A stretch of DNA of 64,000 nt from Chlorella sorokiniana (GCA_025917655.1 CP084620.1:2666001-2730000), one strand, 5' to 3'; shown: positions 19,932 to 33,282, counted from the stretch's first letter. Numbers and translations: made by a program. The notes: generated from the sequence alone by a model not told the origin.

Positions 19932-22900
19932 ATGGCGGCTGGCCTCGGCCTGCAGTGGCAGCAGCTGGCGGCGCTGACCCGCAAGAACCTCATCATCAGG
20001 CAAGCCTGGCCCGCTGGCGGTGCCGGGTCCCGCGTGCTGCGTGAGCGCGGGAACGCTCACGCAGCGCGTCGGTGCTGAAGCGGGGGCGCCACATCCGAGG
20101 CCGCGCAGCCAGCAGGGACCCCTTGCACGTCCCCAGACCATGGGCTGCAGTGACTACCGCGTTTAGCCACAAACGGCAGCCCTACATCGCCCTCTGGGCC
20201 CTCCCGCTCTGCCTGCTGCGTGCAGGCGCCGGGCCTGGAAGACGAATGTGCTGCTGGTGGCGCAGGCGGTGCTCTTTGTCTCCCTCATCTTTGTTGTGGA
20301 CAAGGCAGGCAAGTGCAGCGCGCAACGCCGCAACCAAACGTATGAAAATGGACCGTGGCAGCCGCAGCGGAAGCCGGCACCACACGCTGCGCGGCGTTCT
20401 TCTGGGCAGGCTGCACAGCCGCGGTCGGCTGCGACCTGGTCCCGCCACCCCCTCGAGACCCGCTGGGTTACCCTCACCCTCACAAGCGAAACCGCCACTC
20501 CTCCTTCTGGGTTTCCCTCACCCTCATAATAAAACCGCCGCTCCTCCTTCTGGGTTTCCCTCGCCCTCATGACGAAACCGCCGCTCCTCCTCCCCGCCCT
20601 GCCCGCGCGCAGTGTCCGCCTCCCGCCAGCGCCAGCCCGCCTTCAGCCGGGTGGAGCGGGCGGAGGCCGTGGCGGTGGGGCCGGTGCCCGACTGCGCCTC
20701 CAACCTGTTCATGCGGGCCGGCCTGCCCTGCCTCACCTTCCTGTACGCCCCGCGGTGAGCCTCTGCCGCCGTGGGAAGGGAAACGGGGTGTGCGCGTGTG
20801 TGAACTGATGCAGAGAGGAGGTGGGGGCGGGTCCTGCTAGAAAACGGGGCGGATGATGGTGAAAGGAGGCGTCACCGGTTGCTCGTTTTGGGGGCGGGAG
20901 GCCGCGCGTTCCGGCTCTGCCGGCTGGCTGCGCGCTCATCCCACTGACCCGCTGCATCCCTGCGGTTGGCCGTCATGCTCTGGGCCCCGCTTGTGCCCCT
21001 GCCGTCTGCTGCCACGCTCAGATTCTTGTGCGTCCCTGGTGCTTTCCGCAGGGCGACCCCTCGGTTGAGGCGGTTGTGAGGGGGTGATGGAGCGGAACGA
21101 GCCGCCCATCCCGCCCAGCCGGGTGCTGGGGCTGGCCAATGCCTCGGCCGTCGACGCCTGGCTGCTGCAGCACCCGGAAACCGCGCTGGCGGCGGTGATC
21201 TTCTCCCCGGCCTACACATCCACGCCCAGCGGCGGCAGCGCGGCCGGCGGCCTGCCTCCGCTCGCCAACGGCACAGCGTGGAGCGGCAGCGGCGGCGGCG
21301 GGCTGCCAGGCGGCGGCACAGGGGCGCTGCCCGCAGGGGCCGGGCGCCGACGGCTACGGCAGCGCAGGCGGGCAGCTCGCGTTTGCGGCGGCGGCGCCGC
21401 CGGCAGCCAGCCCCCGGGCGGCGGCGCGCCAGCTGGGCTTTGCCATTCAGACCAACAGCAGCGTCCAGTGGTTCAAGGGCGGCTACCAGCACCCCAACAC
21501 CTACGTCCAGCTGCCGCTGCAAGTGGCGGTGGAGCGGGAGGTGGCTCGGTACCTCACAGGCAACGATGCGCTCAGGCGGGTCTGAGGGGAACCGCTGCGC
21601 TGGGCTGTCGGCCTGAGCTGGTGCCGGGGGATAGAGGCGGCCACCTGCCCCTCCGTGTCCGCGTATATCACACCCCTCCTTCTCCACAGCCCATGCAGAA
21701 TCATCACCGCCTCTCACTGCGCGCGCCCCGCCGCCCCCCGTCGTGCAGCTGGTCTGTGTCTTTGGCCCAGTTCCCGCACCCCTCTGCCAAGTCCCCTCCA
21801 TGATCGGCCAGTTCGCCCCCACCTTCCTCTTTGCGTCCATCATGTTCCAGGTGCGCACCGCGCCGTTGGGTGTGTGTGCCAAACTGTCTGTGTGGAGTGG
21901 TGGTGGCGGTGTGTGTGTGTGTGGGGGGGGATGCAGAAGCTCGGTGTTTGGCTCTCTTCAACCATGATCTCAATCGGTTTTATGGAGCTTACCTCACCCC
22001 TCCTCCACCAGCACATTCTCCTCCCCCTCCCCCCCCCCCACATACCACCCAACCCCACCCCCAGTTTGTGCTGCTGGTTCACGACTTTGTGGCAGAGAAG
22101 GAGGGGCGGGCGCGGCAGATGATGTCCACGATGGGGCTCAGGTGGGGGTCTGCCGGGGCTGCTGACCTGGCATGGCAGGGGCACGCTGCTGCAGCATCGC
22201 TGCTGAGAACCTGGGTGGCCTGCTGAGGCCGGGCTGCGGTTGCCTGCGGCTGCCTGCTGCCCGCCATGGAGGACGTCTGTTTTGCTGCCCACGCCATTTG
22301 AACAGTACGGCTGCTTGGCATGCCCCTCTGCCGGCCTCATCACCATCATTGGGTGCACACTCCTCCACCCCTCCCAGCCGGCCCCCATCCAACTGACATA
22401 CACATGTATGCCCGCACAAGCGCCCCCGCGCCCCCTCCCCCACACACATCCACCCCCCTTCCCCCACATACCACCACGCACACATACCTGCACGCCCCCC
22501 CCGCAGGCCGGTCCCCTTCTGGGCCAGCTGGGCGCTACTGCAGGGCCTGCTTGCGGCGGTGGAGGCGTGCCTGCTGGTGGGCTTCGGCTACGCCTTTGGT
22601 TTCAGGCTGGTGGGTGGCCCACACGTCAGAAAGGGGGCCGCAGGGCTGCTCGGCAAAGGGGGAGGGGCGGAGGGGAGAGGCAGGGTGAGCGCTCAAAAGA
22701 GGCAGGGGGCCAGGAGGCAGGCACCTGTGTTGACTTGCCGGGCGGCGGCAGGCTTGCCTTCTGCCCGGGCTGCTCCTCAAGGCCCTTTGGACACCTGCTG
22801 AAGGCAGCCCTTCACACCCTGCCCCCACTCATTCACCCACCTGTCCCCGCACAAACTCATCGCCACACAACCCCGCACCCCACCCCCATTGCAGTTCACG

Positions 22901-25900
22901 GCCAACGCCTTTGGCCTCTCCTTCCTGCTGCTGCTGCTGGTGTCGCTGGCCATGACCGCCTTCGGCTTCTTCGTAGCTGCCTTCCTCTCCAAGGTAGCCT
23001 GCCGCCGTGCCTTGCAGCAGCTGTCAGGGCGGCTGGCGGTCGCCCCTGGCCGCCGCCCAGCTTTCTCAGACCTCCATCCCCGCTTGTGTTCACCCTGTTC
23101 ACATGCCAAGCCCCGCCGCTGCAAGCCGTCGGTGCCCGACCGTCGGCGCCGCGCACCCCCGCTGCACGCAGGCCAGCGCCGCCGTCCCTGCCGGCTTCCT
23201 GCTCTTTGTGGTGGCCTGGGTGGTGCTGTGCGTCATCGCCTTCGGCTGGCCCTACAGGCAAGCGAGCAGGCACCTCTTGCTTTGCAAAGCTGTGCTTGGT
23301 TTGCAGGACACCTGGCAGGGCTCAGGGCTCCGCGGGCCTCCTCAGGCTCTGCCATCGGGCAGAAATGCATGCTTCTCACTCAGCCAGCGCCGCTGGCCAC
23401 CCTGGTTTGGCCACACCACTGCCTCCCCCCGCCTCTTGCAGCCCGAGCAACAGCACGGCGGCCATCGCCGTGTTCAGCGCCATGCCCTGGAGCCTGCTGT
23501 CCAAGGGGGTGCAAGACCTGGCTGACGCCACATCGGGTGGGGGCTGGGGGTGGGGGCATGTGAATGAAGGGGGGCGCATGGGGATCCCTCCTGGTCCCAC
23601 CGTTGCTTCGCTGCTTCGTTGCTTCACTTGCTGCCTTGTCAGCCACCCCTCTTCTGCCGATTTGTGTCCCTGGCTGCATGAGCGCTCTGCCAAGAAACTG
23701 CTCTCTTGCGCTCACCGCTTGAGATGCCGCTGAGTTTGCCCCGCAGGCCGCCTGCCGGGCATTCCGTGGGCCGACCGCTTCGCCTACTGCCAGCCGGGCG
23801 CACGCTGCCACCTGGCACGCAGCTGGCGGGAAGCTACTGGCAGCCCGACTGCGTGGTGCCGCTGGGGCAGATGTACTGGATACTGGCGGTGCAGGCGGGG
23901 GCCGCTGCGCTGCTTCTGCCTGCATGCTGTGCGGTTCGCTTGGCAGCTGCTGGCACATTCTGCCTGGGGAGAATCCCTCCCGAGAGAGCCCCCTTTCCCC
24001 ACAAACCCATCCACGAACACACACACATACCCGCACCCTTTACACACACCTTTGAAGCAGCATGCCCACGTCACCCAGCCCGCCCCCCCACCTCTGCCTG
24101 CTGTCCCGCGCCGCCCTCTGCCGCAGTGTGTTGGTTTCATGGCGCTGGCGCTGTACCTTGACGCCGTACTGCCCGACGCCAACGGCGTGCGCCTGCCCCC
24201 TGGTTCTTCCTGATGCCGGGCTACTGGGGCCGCGGTGCCTCGGTGAGCCGTGTGTCATGGGATTTTGGTGGGGTCGGGTGGGGGTTGTGTATTTGCGTGT
24301 TTGTGCATGTGAATAGGGGAAGGTGGGGAGGGTTCTATCCCTCATAGTGATGTTTCTCCCTCCCTCTGGGAAGCTGGGTGGATGGGGGTAGGGGCGGGAT
24401 GATTGCGCTGCTCAGGTGTGGTTGAGCTGATGGGGAGGGGTTGGGCGCATTCGAGGCGGCTTGCTGGCTGCACCAGCCAAGCCCAGTTGAGCGGCGCATC
24501 GGCCCTCAGCCTTTCCCGCTGCCCGCCCCTGCAGCGGCGCAGCCAGCGCGCGGCGGCGGCGGCCCTGGCCGCCCCACCGAAGCCGAGTGCGGGCTGGCGG
24601 TCGACGCTGACGTGGCGGACGAGGCGGCACGCCAGCGCGCAGCGTGCGCAGCGCACCTGCGCCGCCCCAGCGGCGGCAGCCACCAGCTGCCCGCGGAGGC
24701 GGCGCTGCCGAGGGGGCAGGGGCAGGCAGCGGCGGCGGGCCCCGACAGCACGCACGGCGGCGCGGACGCAGCCGCGGCGGCGGCAAAGGAGGGCGACGCG
24801 GAGGCGGCGGCGGCAGGCGGCCTGGAATGCCCCGTCCGCCCCTTTGCGGTGCAGATGTGGGGCCTGCGCAAGGTGTACCAGGTGCGGCTGGAAGCTTCAT
24901 TTGGAAAGTTTTGATTAAAACGGGACCGTGTTTTGCTCGGAGGGCAGAAATTTGGGTGTGTGCGCACATGCACAAACGTCAGCGGCGGCCTGGCGGCTGC
25001 ATGTGAAGCGGTGCACGGCACCTGGGGCAAGCCACGCTGGGCGCCACGCTGGGGCAAGCCACGCTGGGCGCCACCTGTGCTCCCAAATCGGCATGCCCTG
25101 CCCCCACCCTCCTCCAACCTGCCCCCTGCAGCGCGGCCTGCTGCCATGGCGGCGCAGGCCCTTTGTGGCGGTGCGCGGCAACTGGCTGGGGGTGTACCAA
25201 GGTGGGCGGGTGCCGGTGCGGGCGGAAAAGGGGGCGGAGGTGTGTGTATAGATGTGTGCGTGTGTGTGTGTGTGGTTCTCGTGTGTGGGTTGTGAGCAGC
25301 GTTTGGCTCGCATTGCACCGAAACCTCTGTTGTTGTGTGCGTCTGCGCCTGTGGTTTGGTGGGGCTGCTGGCAGCCCTCCAGGTGTGGCGTGCCAGCATC
25401 CCACTCCCCGCATCGCTCATGCCCCCCCTTCCCGGCCTTGCCCCCTTCGTCATGCCCCCAGGCGAGTGCTTCTGCCTGCTGGGCCCCAACGGCGCCGGCA
25501 AGTCCACCACCATCAACTGCTGCATCGGCGCGCTGCCGCTGGACGGCGGCGACGCGCGCGTGTGCGGCGAGAGCCTGGTGGCGGCGGGGGCCTGGCGCGC
25601 GTGCGGCCGCTCATGGGGGTGTGCCCCCAGTTTGACGCCCTGAGGGCGGAGCTGACGGGGCGGGAGCACCTGGAGCTGTTTGGGGCCATCAAGGGTGGGT
25701 GGGAGGGGCCGCCCGGGGGCCAGGATGTGTGGTGTGGGCAGGTGCACGCAGGGCGCGAGATAGGTGGTTTTGCTGTACGTCGAAGCTGTGCTGGATGTGG
25801 GGTGGGGGTGGGAGGGTGGGTGGCGGCAACCAGATCATGGCGGCATGTATGGGGGCAGGGTGCCAGAGGTGATTGAGCTTGAGGCTGGCTGGCGCCGCCA

Positions 25901-28787
25901 CGCAGCCCTCAAGGCTGCACTCCCTGATCATTGTACCTTGCGTGCCTCCCTGTTGGACTTTCGGCCCCGCTGCAACCCCCGCTGGGCCACCGCCGCCCTC
26001 ACCAACCTGCTGCACCCTCCACCCCACCCTGCTGGGCCCCCCACCCGCCGGGTCCTTGCAGGCCTGCGCTCCGCCGTGCGGGCGGGCGACGCGGGAGCGG
26101 CTGCTGGAAGAGGTGAAGCTGAGCGAGGCGGCCGGGGTGCGGGCGGGGGCCTACTCTGGGGGCATGAAGCGGCGGCTGAGCGTGGCCATCGCGCTGCTGG
26201 GGGACCCTCAGGTGTGCTCTGTTTTGTTTTGGGCGGGGCTGTGCGTGTTTTGTAATGTATTTGGCGGGGCGGGGGGGGGGGGAGGGGGGCTGCTGCGCTG
26301 AGCTCTCCGCCGGGCAGCACTGGAGGTGCTGGTAGAGAGGGCGGGGTGGGGAGAGTGGCGCCAGCAAGCGTGGGTCCAGCCCCTAGGGAAGCTCTGCTCC
26401 AGGGCCTCTGCAGGAAGCTGGCGGCCTGACCCTGCAAACAACATCGCCCCCACCGCCCCAGCCACCACCAACAATACCAGCTCACCCAACCTCGAACTGA
26501 CCCCCGCACGGCCCGCAGGTTGTGTACTTGGATGAACCCACCACAGGGCTCGACCCCATCAGCAGGTGCTGCGGGGGCCCGGCAGCGGCCGCCCGCCCTG
26601 CTCCTCCTTTGCTTTGCTTTGCGCCTGCAGCACCTTGCTTTGCTTCGCACCTGCGGCACCACTTTCCAGGTTTAATGGGGCTGCATTTATCTTGTCAGGG
26701 CTCCGCCCTGCAGCCGCCTCGCCCCTCAGTTGCACTGACGCCGTGCCGTGTGCTGAGGCCGGGCTGCGTGGCACGCTGCGCACGCTGTGCAGGCGCCACC
26801 TGTGGGACCTGATCGACCGCGCCAAGCGGGAGCGCGCTGTGGTCCTCACCACGCACAGCATGGAGGAAGCCGACGTGTTGGGGGACAGGTGGGCGGGGGG
26901 GCGGCGGTTGTGTGGGGGTGGGGTTAAGGGTAAGGTGGTTGCATCAGTTGTTTGCTTGCATAGTTGGTGGTGACTGACTAGCTAGTCAGACTATAGACAG
27001 CTAGGTTGTGGGGTGTTGTTGAGCGGCGCGGAGGCGCCGCTGGCGAACGCTGCATATGAGAGCTTTCGCGACTGCCGGGCTTGGGGTGGGGCGGCGCTCG
27101 CTGCAGTCTGCTGCGCCCCACGCCAAGCCCCTGTTGCATCCCCTGACTGCCTCCTCCCGCTCATCCTGCATGCGCTGTGATTGAGCTGCAGGATTGGCAT
27201 CATGGCCCGCGGCCGCCTGCGCTGCCTGGGCACTTCGCTGCGCCTGAAGGCACGCTTTGGGTCCGGCTACCGCGTCAGCGTGCGGGTGGCGGGCAGCGGC
27301 GGCGGCGCCAGCCTGGCGTGGGCCGGCGGCGGCGGCGCGGCTCCAGCGTTTGCGCAGCCTGCGCCGCCTGAGGAGGGGTGGGGCGAGATCCAGCCAGAGC
27401 CGGCGGTGCAGCTGGCATCGGAAGCCGGGGCGGAAGCTGAGGCGGCGTGGGCGCCGCCCGTGGGGAGACGCGGCAGCGCGACCCTGTCGCTGCACGCCAG
27501 GCGGCAGCGCTGCGCGCGCTGTTCTCGCGCATGCTGGGCATCAAGCCGAGTGAGAGCAGGGGGTGCATTTGTGAGGAAGAGAGAGCCTGGGCCTGGGGGC
27601 GCTGCTGCTCCACGCCCTTCCTCCGAATCAACCTTGGCACCTCATCCGCTTGCGCCTCCAAGCTGCGCGCCTGCTCACCCACCCTTTCCTCCCCATCTTT
27701 TCTTTCCACCCCCTGCAGGCGATGAGTCCCTGGACTACCTGCATTTCCTGGTCCCGTATGACCTCCAGGACCGCCTACCCGCCCTCTTTGCCCACCTCAA
27801 GGCAAGCTTGAGCGGGGGGGCAGGCGCTTGAGGGGCAGCGCTGCGTGGTCACAGCCACTGCCACATGCGAGCTCGGCAGGCGACTGCGGGGGCCCGCGCG
27901 CTGGCCGCGGCTGCAAGCAAGCGGGGCCGGGCGGCCTGCCCCATCAACTCTTGCTCGCCCGCCCTCACCCATCCATGCATGGGGCATATGCCCGCGTCCA
28001 TGCCGCCGCACCTCTGCAGGGGCATGCCGCGGCCCTGGGGGTGGCCGACTTGCAGCTGCGGCTGACCCCCTGGAGGAGGTGTTTCTGTCTGTGGCCAGGA
28101 AAGCGGAGCTGGAGCATGCGCAGGTGTGTGCCACCACGCTGTTGGGGGCGGTGCTGTGGAGGGGGTCGGTGGGGGTGGGGGCGGTCTGCACGAGCAGGTG
28201 CCGGCGGGGTCTGTGCACACCCCATCCCTCGCTTAACCCTGGTGCTCCTTGTGCCCCCCGCCCCCCTCTTGCTTCCTGGGCGGCAGCTGGAGGGGCAGCA
28301 CGAAACGCTGCACCTGGCTGAGGAGGGGGTGGCTGTGAAGGTGCCGGTGGGCGCGCAGCTGATCCAGTCCCCCGCCGGCCACCTGTACCACGTTGTGTGG
28401 GGCCAGGACCCTGACACAGGTGGGTGCTGGGCGGCCACGCTGTTGCTGCGCATGCAGGCATTGGTGCTGCACGTGCAGCGCGGCCCTGAGGTACCTCCGG
28501 TCAGCGGAGGAGCGGTGCAACAGCAGCGGTCCAGCAGCACAGCCACAGCGGGCCCTTACCGCCGACATGCGTGCTGCACGGACACGCGGCAGTGCTGGTG
28601 GCACTAGAGGCACGCACCGCGGGACCTCTGTGTGTTACAGGTGTTCAATCGGTTGTGCATGCCTGCAGGCGAGCTGAAGCTCCAAGAGTATTACAGGGAC
28701 GCCGCCAGCGCCGCGGCGGCAGCTGCCAGCGCTAGCGACGCCTCAGAGCACTCCGGCGCGGGGAGCGACGCAGCTGCCGAGGCATGA
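19932..28787 (+). CDS. ABC transporter, subfamily A half-size (one TMD, one NBD)
   Basis: The ATG at 19932 gives LGLQWQQLAALTRKNLIIR, the cytosolic N-terminus typical of ABCA proteins. Exon 2, from 20226, reads RRAWKTNVLLVAQAVLFVSL, the first membrane helix. A large loop follows, then helices at about 21790-21850, 22530-22610, 22895-22990 (FTANAFGLSFLLLLLVSLAM) and 23190-23260. The nucleotide-binding domain has Walker A GPNGAGKSTT (about 25485-25515), Q-loop GVCPQFDALRAELTGREHLE, signature YSGGMKRRLSVAIALLGDP (about 26155-26210), Walker B VVYLDEPTTGLDPIS and H-loop VVLTTHSMEEADVLGD. The C-terminal regulatory region includes DESLDYLHFLVPYDLQDRLP and ends with an acidic tail at 28787. Plant ABCA half-transporters of this architecture are thought to move lipids or acyl groups. 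Introns at 20000, 20309, 23258 and 27802 start with GC. One-base frame changes occur at 25586-25590, about 26088 and 28066-28070. Confidence 0.88.
20471..20594. repeat. 43-44 bp minisatellite, nearly three copies
   Basis: Units at 20471-20514, 20515-20557 and 20558-20594 share the core ACCGCC(A/G)CTCCTCCTTC and begin CCCTC(A/G)CCCTCA. It lies in an intron of the ABCA gene, between the first helix exon and the next coding exon. Confidence 0.8.
25023..25074. repeat. Short tandem duplication in an ABCA intron
   Basis: A unit of about 27 bases containing GGCAAGCCACGCTGGGCGCC occurs twice in direct succession, upstream of the exon that carries RPFVAVRGNWLGVYQG. Confidence 0.75.
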
Positions 28788-29316
28788 TACGCTTCATCCG
28801 CTGACATTATTTTGACTTGGATGGTACCTGCTCCATTCCGGGGTGGACGCTAGTGTTCACTATAATGTGCTCTGGGCCCTGGATGTGTGACCCCACCTGT
28901 GAGCCTCACGAGGCGTGGGGGTAAGACTGGCTGGGGCCGTGGATGCGCCTATGGGGCGGCACGTGATTTGGGCACGTCTTCACAGGGCGCATTCAATCTA
29001 GAATTGTTTGTACGACCTTGTTCGTTATGAAGTATGTGCCGTAATAGGCGTAATATGGCCGATGCACCTGCGTCTTGCTTCAGCAACCACTGTGCAGTCC
29101 CCTACCCCCGTTTTTTTTGTTGCCAATTACAGTAAACACTTCTTGCCGCAAGCTACAAGCCCCCGCAAGGGCCTTGTAGGACAAGAGTTGGCATCAGCCC
29201 AGCGCCTCCGAGGGCCTTCCCTCTTCATGGGATCGTAAAACACCTGTTCAAAACCGCAAACGATAAACAAACATCGAGCAGGAGCCTTTCTTACCCGCAC
29301 TACGAAGTGTGGCCGC
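28788..29316. other. Intergenic region between two + genes
   Basis: This holds the ABCA 3' UTR and the promoter of the next gene. It is less GC-rich than the genes (for example a T-run at 29110-29118). I see no clear TGTAA signal and no RNA gene. Confidence 0.4.
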
Positions 29317-31005
29317 ATGGCCCGCCGGGAGCGCGAGGAGGAGGCGCTGCTGGCGGCCCTTGGCGAACCTAACACCACCAGAGCAGCAGATCAACCCGCA
29401 GCGCCGCCGCCGCGGGTGCCCTGCTTCTCGCAGTCGGCCCAGACGCCGGTGCTTCCGCTGCCTGGGGCGCTGCGGCTTCTGCTGGTGGCCGCCACCTGGC
29501 TACCCTCGCTCATCGACGTGGCCGGCTCCGCGGGACCGCAGGCAGCACTTGCGGCAGCCTCAGCCGCCTGCTGCGTGGTAACGGCGCTGTGGGCAGCGGC
29601 CACGCCGCTCTGCGTCGGGCTGTGGCGTGCCGCGCTCGGAGCAGGCCTGCGCCTCCACCTTGCAGCTGTCCACCTCTTGCTGGATCCCACCCCCGCCTGG
29701 CCCATGCCTTGACCGGCAACCATGCCCGCTGCGGCGGGCTTGCTCAGTCGGGCAGCCTGGCGGCGGCCTTGCTGTCGGCCAGCGGCGTGTTTGCTTTGTT
29801 GCAGGTGAGCGCGCGGCGGGGTTTTGCCAGGGAGCCCTGGGCCCGGGGGGCTGTTTGCATGCTTGATGATGGTCTGCTGGGTTGAGGGGCTTGCCTCACT
29901 GGCCTGCCGTTTGCTGCAGGGCGCGTTCGTCCTGCAGCTACCGCCGGTGACGTCGGCGGCAGTGCAGGCCGCAGCGACGGCTCTGGCAGCAGCAGGCAAC
30001 CGGCGCACGTGCGCCAGCCCGCGGCTGACGCCCCCTGCAGTACAGTCCTGCCTGGGACTGCTGTACCGCCTGCTGGAGCCCGCCATCGCGCCGCTGGAGC
30101 CGATGCTGCTGGCGGCCGGCGTGGCGCCTCCCACCCACACCGCGCGTGCCACTGCGGTGGGTCGAATTTGGGGTGGCCTGCTTGCATCGCTGCTCGTTCC
30201 GCTCAAAGTTTCTGCTGCAGGAATCTGCTCCGCTGCAGACCGCACAGCTTGTTTCTGTTGGGTGGTACCAGCGGTGCCCATCGTTGTGTGTGGTGTGTGG
30301 GCGGGTGGCATCCACCTCAGATGCTGCTGCTGGCTGCGCTGGCCACCCTGCCTCCCTGCCAAGGCTCTCCAGTGCGCGCTCCCTTATCACCCCACCCCAG
30401 CTTTCCATCCAGGCCGGTCTGTAACAGCTCGCTTGCTTGCTGGCCTCCATCCGCGGCCTCCCACCACGTCTGCTCTGCCCCCCCCGCTGGTCCTGTGCAG
30501 TCCTGGCGGCCCTGCAGTTTTGGCTGGGCCTGCTGCTGCCGCTGGCGGTGCTGACGAGGCGCCACGCGGCAGCCTATGCCACCTGGCGCGCCGCGCAGCG
30601 CCGGCGGCAGCGCCGCCAGCAGCAAAAGCAGGACAGGGCCTGGGGCTTTGGATCCCCGAAGACCCCGCCAGCCCCATGACCAGCCCTGGCAGCGAAGATG
30701 GCGGCGGCGGCGGTGGCGGTGGCGGAAGCAGCGGAAGCAGCGGCAACGGCGGCTGCAGAGCCCCCAGCGCGTCACCGCTGCCCGAGGCTCTGGTGCTGGC
30801 GCTGCCGCCGCCGCTGGCCGCCCGCATCCAAGAGGCGCGGGCCGGGCGGCGGCCGCGGCGCAGCCCGGCCCACCACCCCGCCGACTGGCAGTACGTGGCG
30901 GCGCAGCGCACGCTGCGTGCGCTGAGCTTGTCGCCAGCTGGCGCGATGGCGGTCGCCGCGCTGCTGGCACACTTGTACAGCTGGCACCGCTCCATGTTCC
31001 CTTGA
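29317..31005 (+). CDS. Multi-pass membrane protein, function unknown
   Basis: The ATG at 29317 opens MARREREEEALLAALGEPN, a charged cytosolic leader. Hydrophobic segments follow: LRLLLVAATWLPSLIDVAG, then AAASAACCVVTALWAAATPL, then SLAAALLSASGVFALLQ (ending at a GTGAGC donor at 29804). Next come GAFVLQLPPVTSAAVQAA (about 29920-29970) and VLAALQFWLGLLLPLAVLT (about 30505-30555). The C-terminus has an Arg/Gln-rich basic stretch, a Gly/Ser linker, and a helical tail with YVAAQRTLRALSLSPAGAMA, ending at 31005. The frame changes by one base near 30635-30645 at a GGGG run. The pattern of hydrophobic helices in pairs with a basic cytosolic tail is clear, but the family is not one I recognise. A second unrelated-looking multi-pass protein lies at 53273-54899. 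Confidence 0.6.
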
Positions 31006-31730
31006 CTGCTTGCCCAAGCCACAAGCACACCTCCCCCTTGCATACCTTGCAGTGACGTAATCCAGCCCAAACGCATGAAAATCCGCCCTTCACGCTTGCT
31101 TCCCCTTGTTCTGATGTCTTTCAATGATCGCGCGCAAGCCCAGTCCTGTACACTGCACTTCCAACGCTTTGGGGCCCGCCTTTGCCCGCCCCGCGGCCTG
31201 GCAACGTGGCGGCGCCCAGCCGCCCTTGCCAAGCCTTTTCTCAGGCCAAGCCAGTCCTGGCCAGCCATCCCCTGCCCAAATGATATTAATTTTGATTTGT
31301 TCGCCCAAGGGCGACGCCTGGCCAGCCCAGCGCAGCCTCACGGCCAGCCAGGCGAAGAACCCTTCAAGCACTCCCCATCATCTCCCTGGCTTTGCTCCCG
31401 CTTGCCCAACACCTCGAATGCCTTTCCATTATCCAACAATTCTCTTGACGAAGAGTACGAAGAGACGAGCCACACCGCAGCTGCCGGCACGTCCCTACAA
31501 TGCACACACTGTGGAGCCGCAGCGCTGTTAAAACAGCAATTCTGCAAGTAGCGCAGTTGTGAGCATGGCAAGTGGAGGGCAGGGCAAGGGGGTCCGCCTG
31601 CTGTTCAGCCTGCTCCCCCGACAGGCCGTCAGGTGCAAGCTCTGCGCAGCGCCAGCCGTGTGGTGTGCACGCTGTGCGCACCGCCAGCTCTGCAAAGCGC
31701 CAGCTGTGCTGGGCGGGGAGTGCCCGCCCG
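31006..31730. other. Convergent spacer, no gene supported
   Basis: It separates the membrane-protein gene from the phosphatase gene, which ends at 31731. It is relatively AT-rich around 31270-31300 and 31420-31560 and should contain both 3' UTRs. Open frames on both strands are Pro/Ser/Cys-rich and unconvincing. Confidence 0.45.
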
Positions 31731-33282
31731 CTAGCCACTGCAGGAGCCAGAGGGGAGGCCCAGCTCCTGCTGCAGCAGGGCCGCCAGCTGCTCAGGCTCC
31801 CGCCACGGCACCACGCGGCTGCCGCTGTCGGTGCCGCTGCCGCCAGCAGTACCACTCTCGTCCCGTAGCATGACCCACAGGGGGCATGGCGCCCCATCAG
31901 GGTACTGCTCCCGGGCAAACACGCGGTTGGCGGCGGCACCGCACGGTGCCACCGCCGCATGCGCTGCCGCCGCTGGGTCGACATCGGCGCGGCCGCCGTG
32001 CAGCAGCAGGCGGGCAGGGCAGAAGTCCCCCGCCCGTCGCCCACATACAGGACGCGACGGTACCGCCGTCCCGCATCTGCCCGCCGCTCAAGCAGTTCCA
32101 GCAGCACCTGCGGGAAGTTCATGCGCTACAAAGCGATACTCACGAGGGACCAGGGAATGCGACACCCTCAGCCATGCCCATCTGGCACCGTACCCAGCTG
32201 GGGCTATTCCCTGAAAGCGCGGTCCAGAGGGCACGCAGGCGGCCCCTTGCCCCAGAGCACGGCTTCGACGGTCCCTTCCGCAAGCAAGGGCGGCAGCCGC
32301 GGCCGCCCCACCTTTCCCTTGCACAGGTTGGCGGGGCAGCGGCGGCGGCAGCCGTGCGGCAGCGTGTGGAGGGGGCCACCCGCAGCGCCCCCTCCCGGTC
32401 CCAGGCGGCCGGGTTGGTGTGCACCTCCTGCACCATCGGCAGCAGGCCGTGCTGGCCCAGGATGCCCTCGATATACACCTGCGCAACAATGTGTGTGCGT
32501 GTGTGTGTGTGTGTGTGGGGTGGGGGGTTGGGGGGGGGTCCTTCAGGGAGAGGAACAGCGTTGCATTCTCTCTCTAGAAAAGGGGTGCGCGCCGCCGCCT
32601 GCTGTGCAGCGCGACAGGGCCGCGGCGGCTGGCGCCCCCAAGCCGCTGCTGCAGCCCTGTTGCGGCGCGGACCAGCAGCCCTTGCTGAACCCGCTTGCCG
32701 CCTCCACCGCTGCGGTGTGTGCAGCAGTCGCCCACCGTGTTCGCATCACTGAGGATCACCACATCGACTGCTTCCCCCGCCTGTGCTTCCAGCGCTGCCG
32801 CCGCCCGCAGCAGCTCAGCCAGCGCAGGGTGCAGCGGCGCAGCACGGAGCGCTGCCTCAACGTCGGCACGGGTACGGCCCAGCTGCCGTGCAGCTTCCTG
32901 CATCCGCATGTCGGCCATGAGAAATTAAGTCATGGTCACTGCCGCAGCTTGGCCCGTGGACGAGTGAGGGAAGGGGTAAGTAAACCGCTGCTCAGGTGGG
33001 TGGTTATGCATCGGCCAGCAGACATAGCTGCGGCGGGGGTTGGAGCATGCACAGCAGCGCCGCTGGCAGTCCAGGGCCAGCTTCAGCTCCCACAGCATGC
33101 GTCGCCAGCCTGGTGCCGCCTGGCTGCACCTGCAGCGTGTGGTCCATGAGCTGCGTCCACGGCATGCCCGCCTCACGTCCGCGTCGGAAGATGTCGTCAG
33201 CACCCAGCAGCCGGATGACCAGCGTGTCGCTGTTCTCCTCGATCAGGCTCCAATCAAAGTCCCAGGCCAGCAGGGTGGCCAT
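31731..33282 (-). CDS. PHOSPHO-type HAD-superfamily phosphatase
   Basis: The ATG at 33282 gives MATLLAWDFDWSLIEENSDT, with the DxD nucleophile motif (DFD), then RLLGADDIFRRGREAGMPWT and QLMDHTLQ. The second exon gives EAARQLGRTRADVEAALRAA and VVILSDANT, the Ser/Asp motif. The third reads VYIEGILGQHGLLPMVQEVH and TNPAAWDREGALRVAP. The fourth gives VLLELLERRADAGRRY and RRVLYVGDGRG, the terminal acidic motif. It ends FAREQYPDGAPCPLWVML and the stop at 31731. This is the PHOSPHO1/PHOSPHO2/plant thiamine-phosphate-phosphatase-like family; known substrates differ among members (phosphocholine, pyridoxal phosphate, thiamine phosphate), so the substrate stays open. Two one-base frame breaks lie in C/G runs at 32371-32375 and 32027-32031. 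An in-frame upstream extension to 33435 could be a leader peptide. Confidence 0.85.
32487..32519. repeat. (GT)n microsatellite in a phosphatase intron
   Basis: A GT repeat followed by G-rich sequence, directly downstream (in + coordinates) of the exon beginning VYIEGILG on the - strand. Confidence 0.75.
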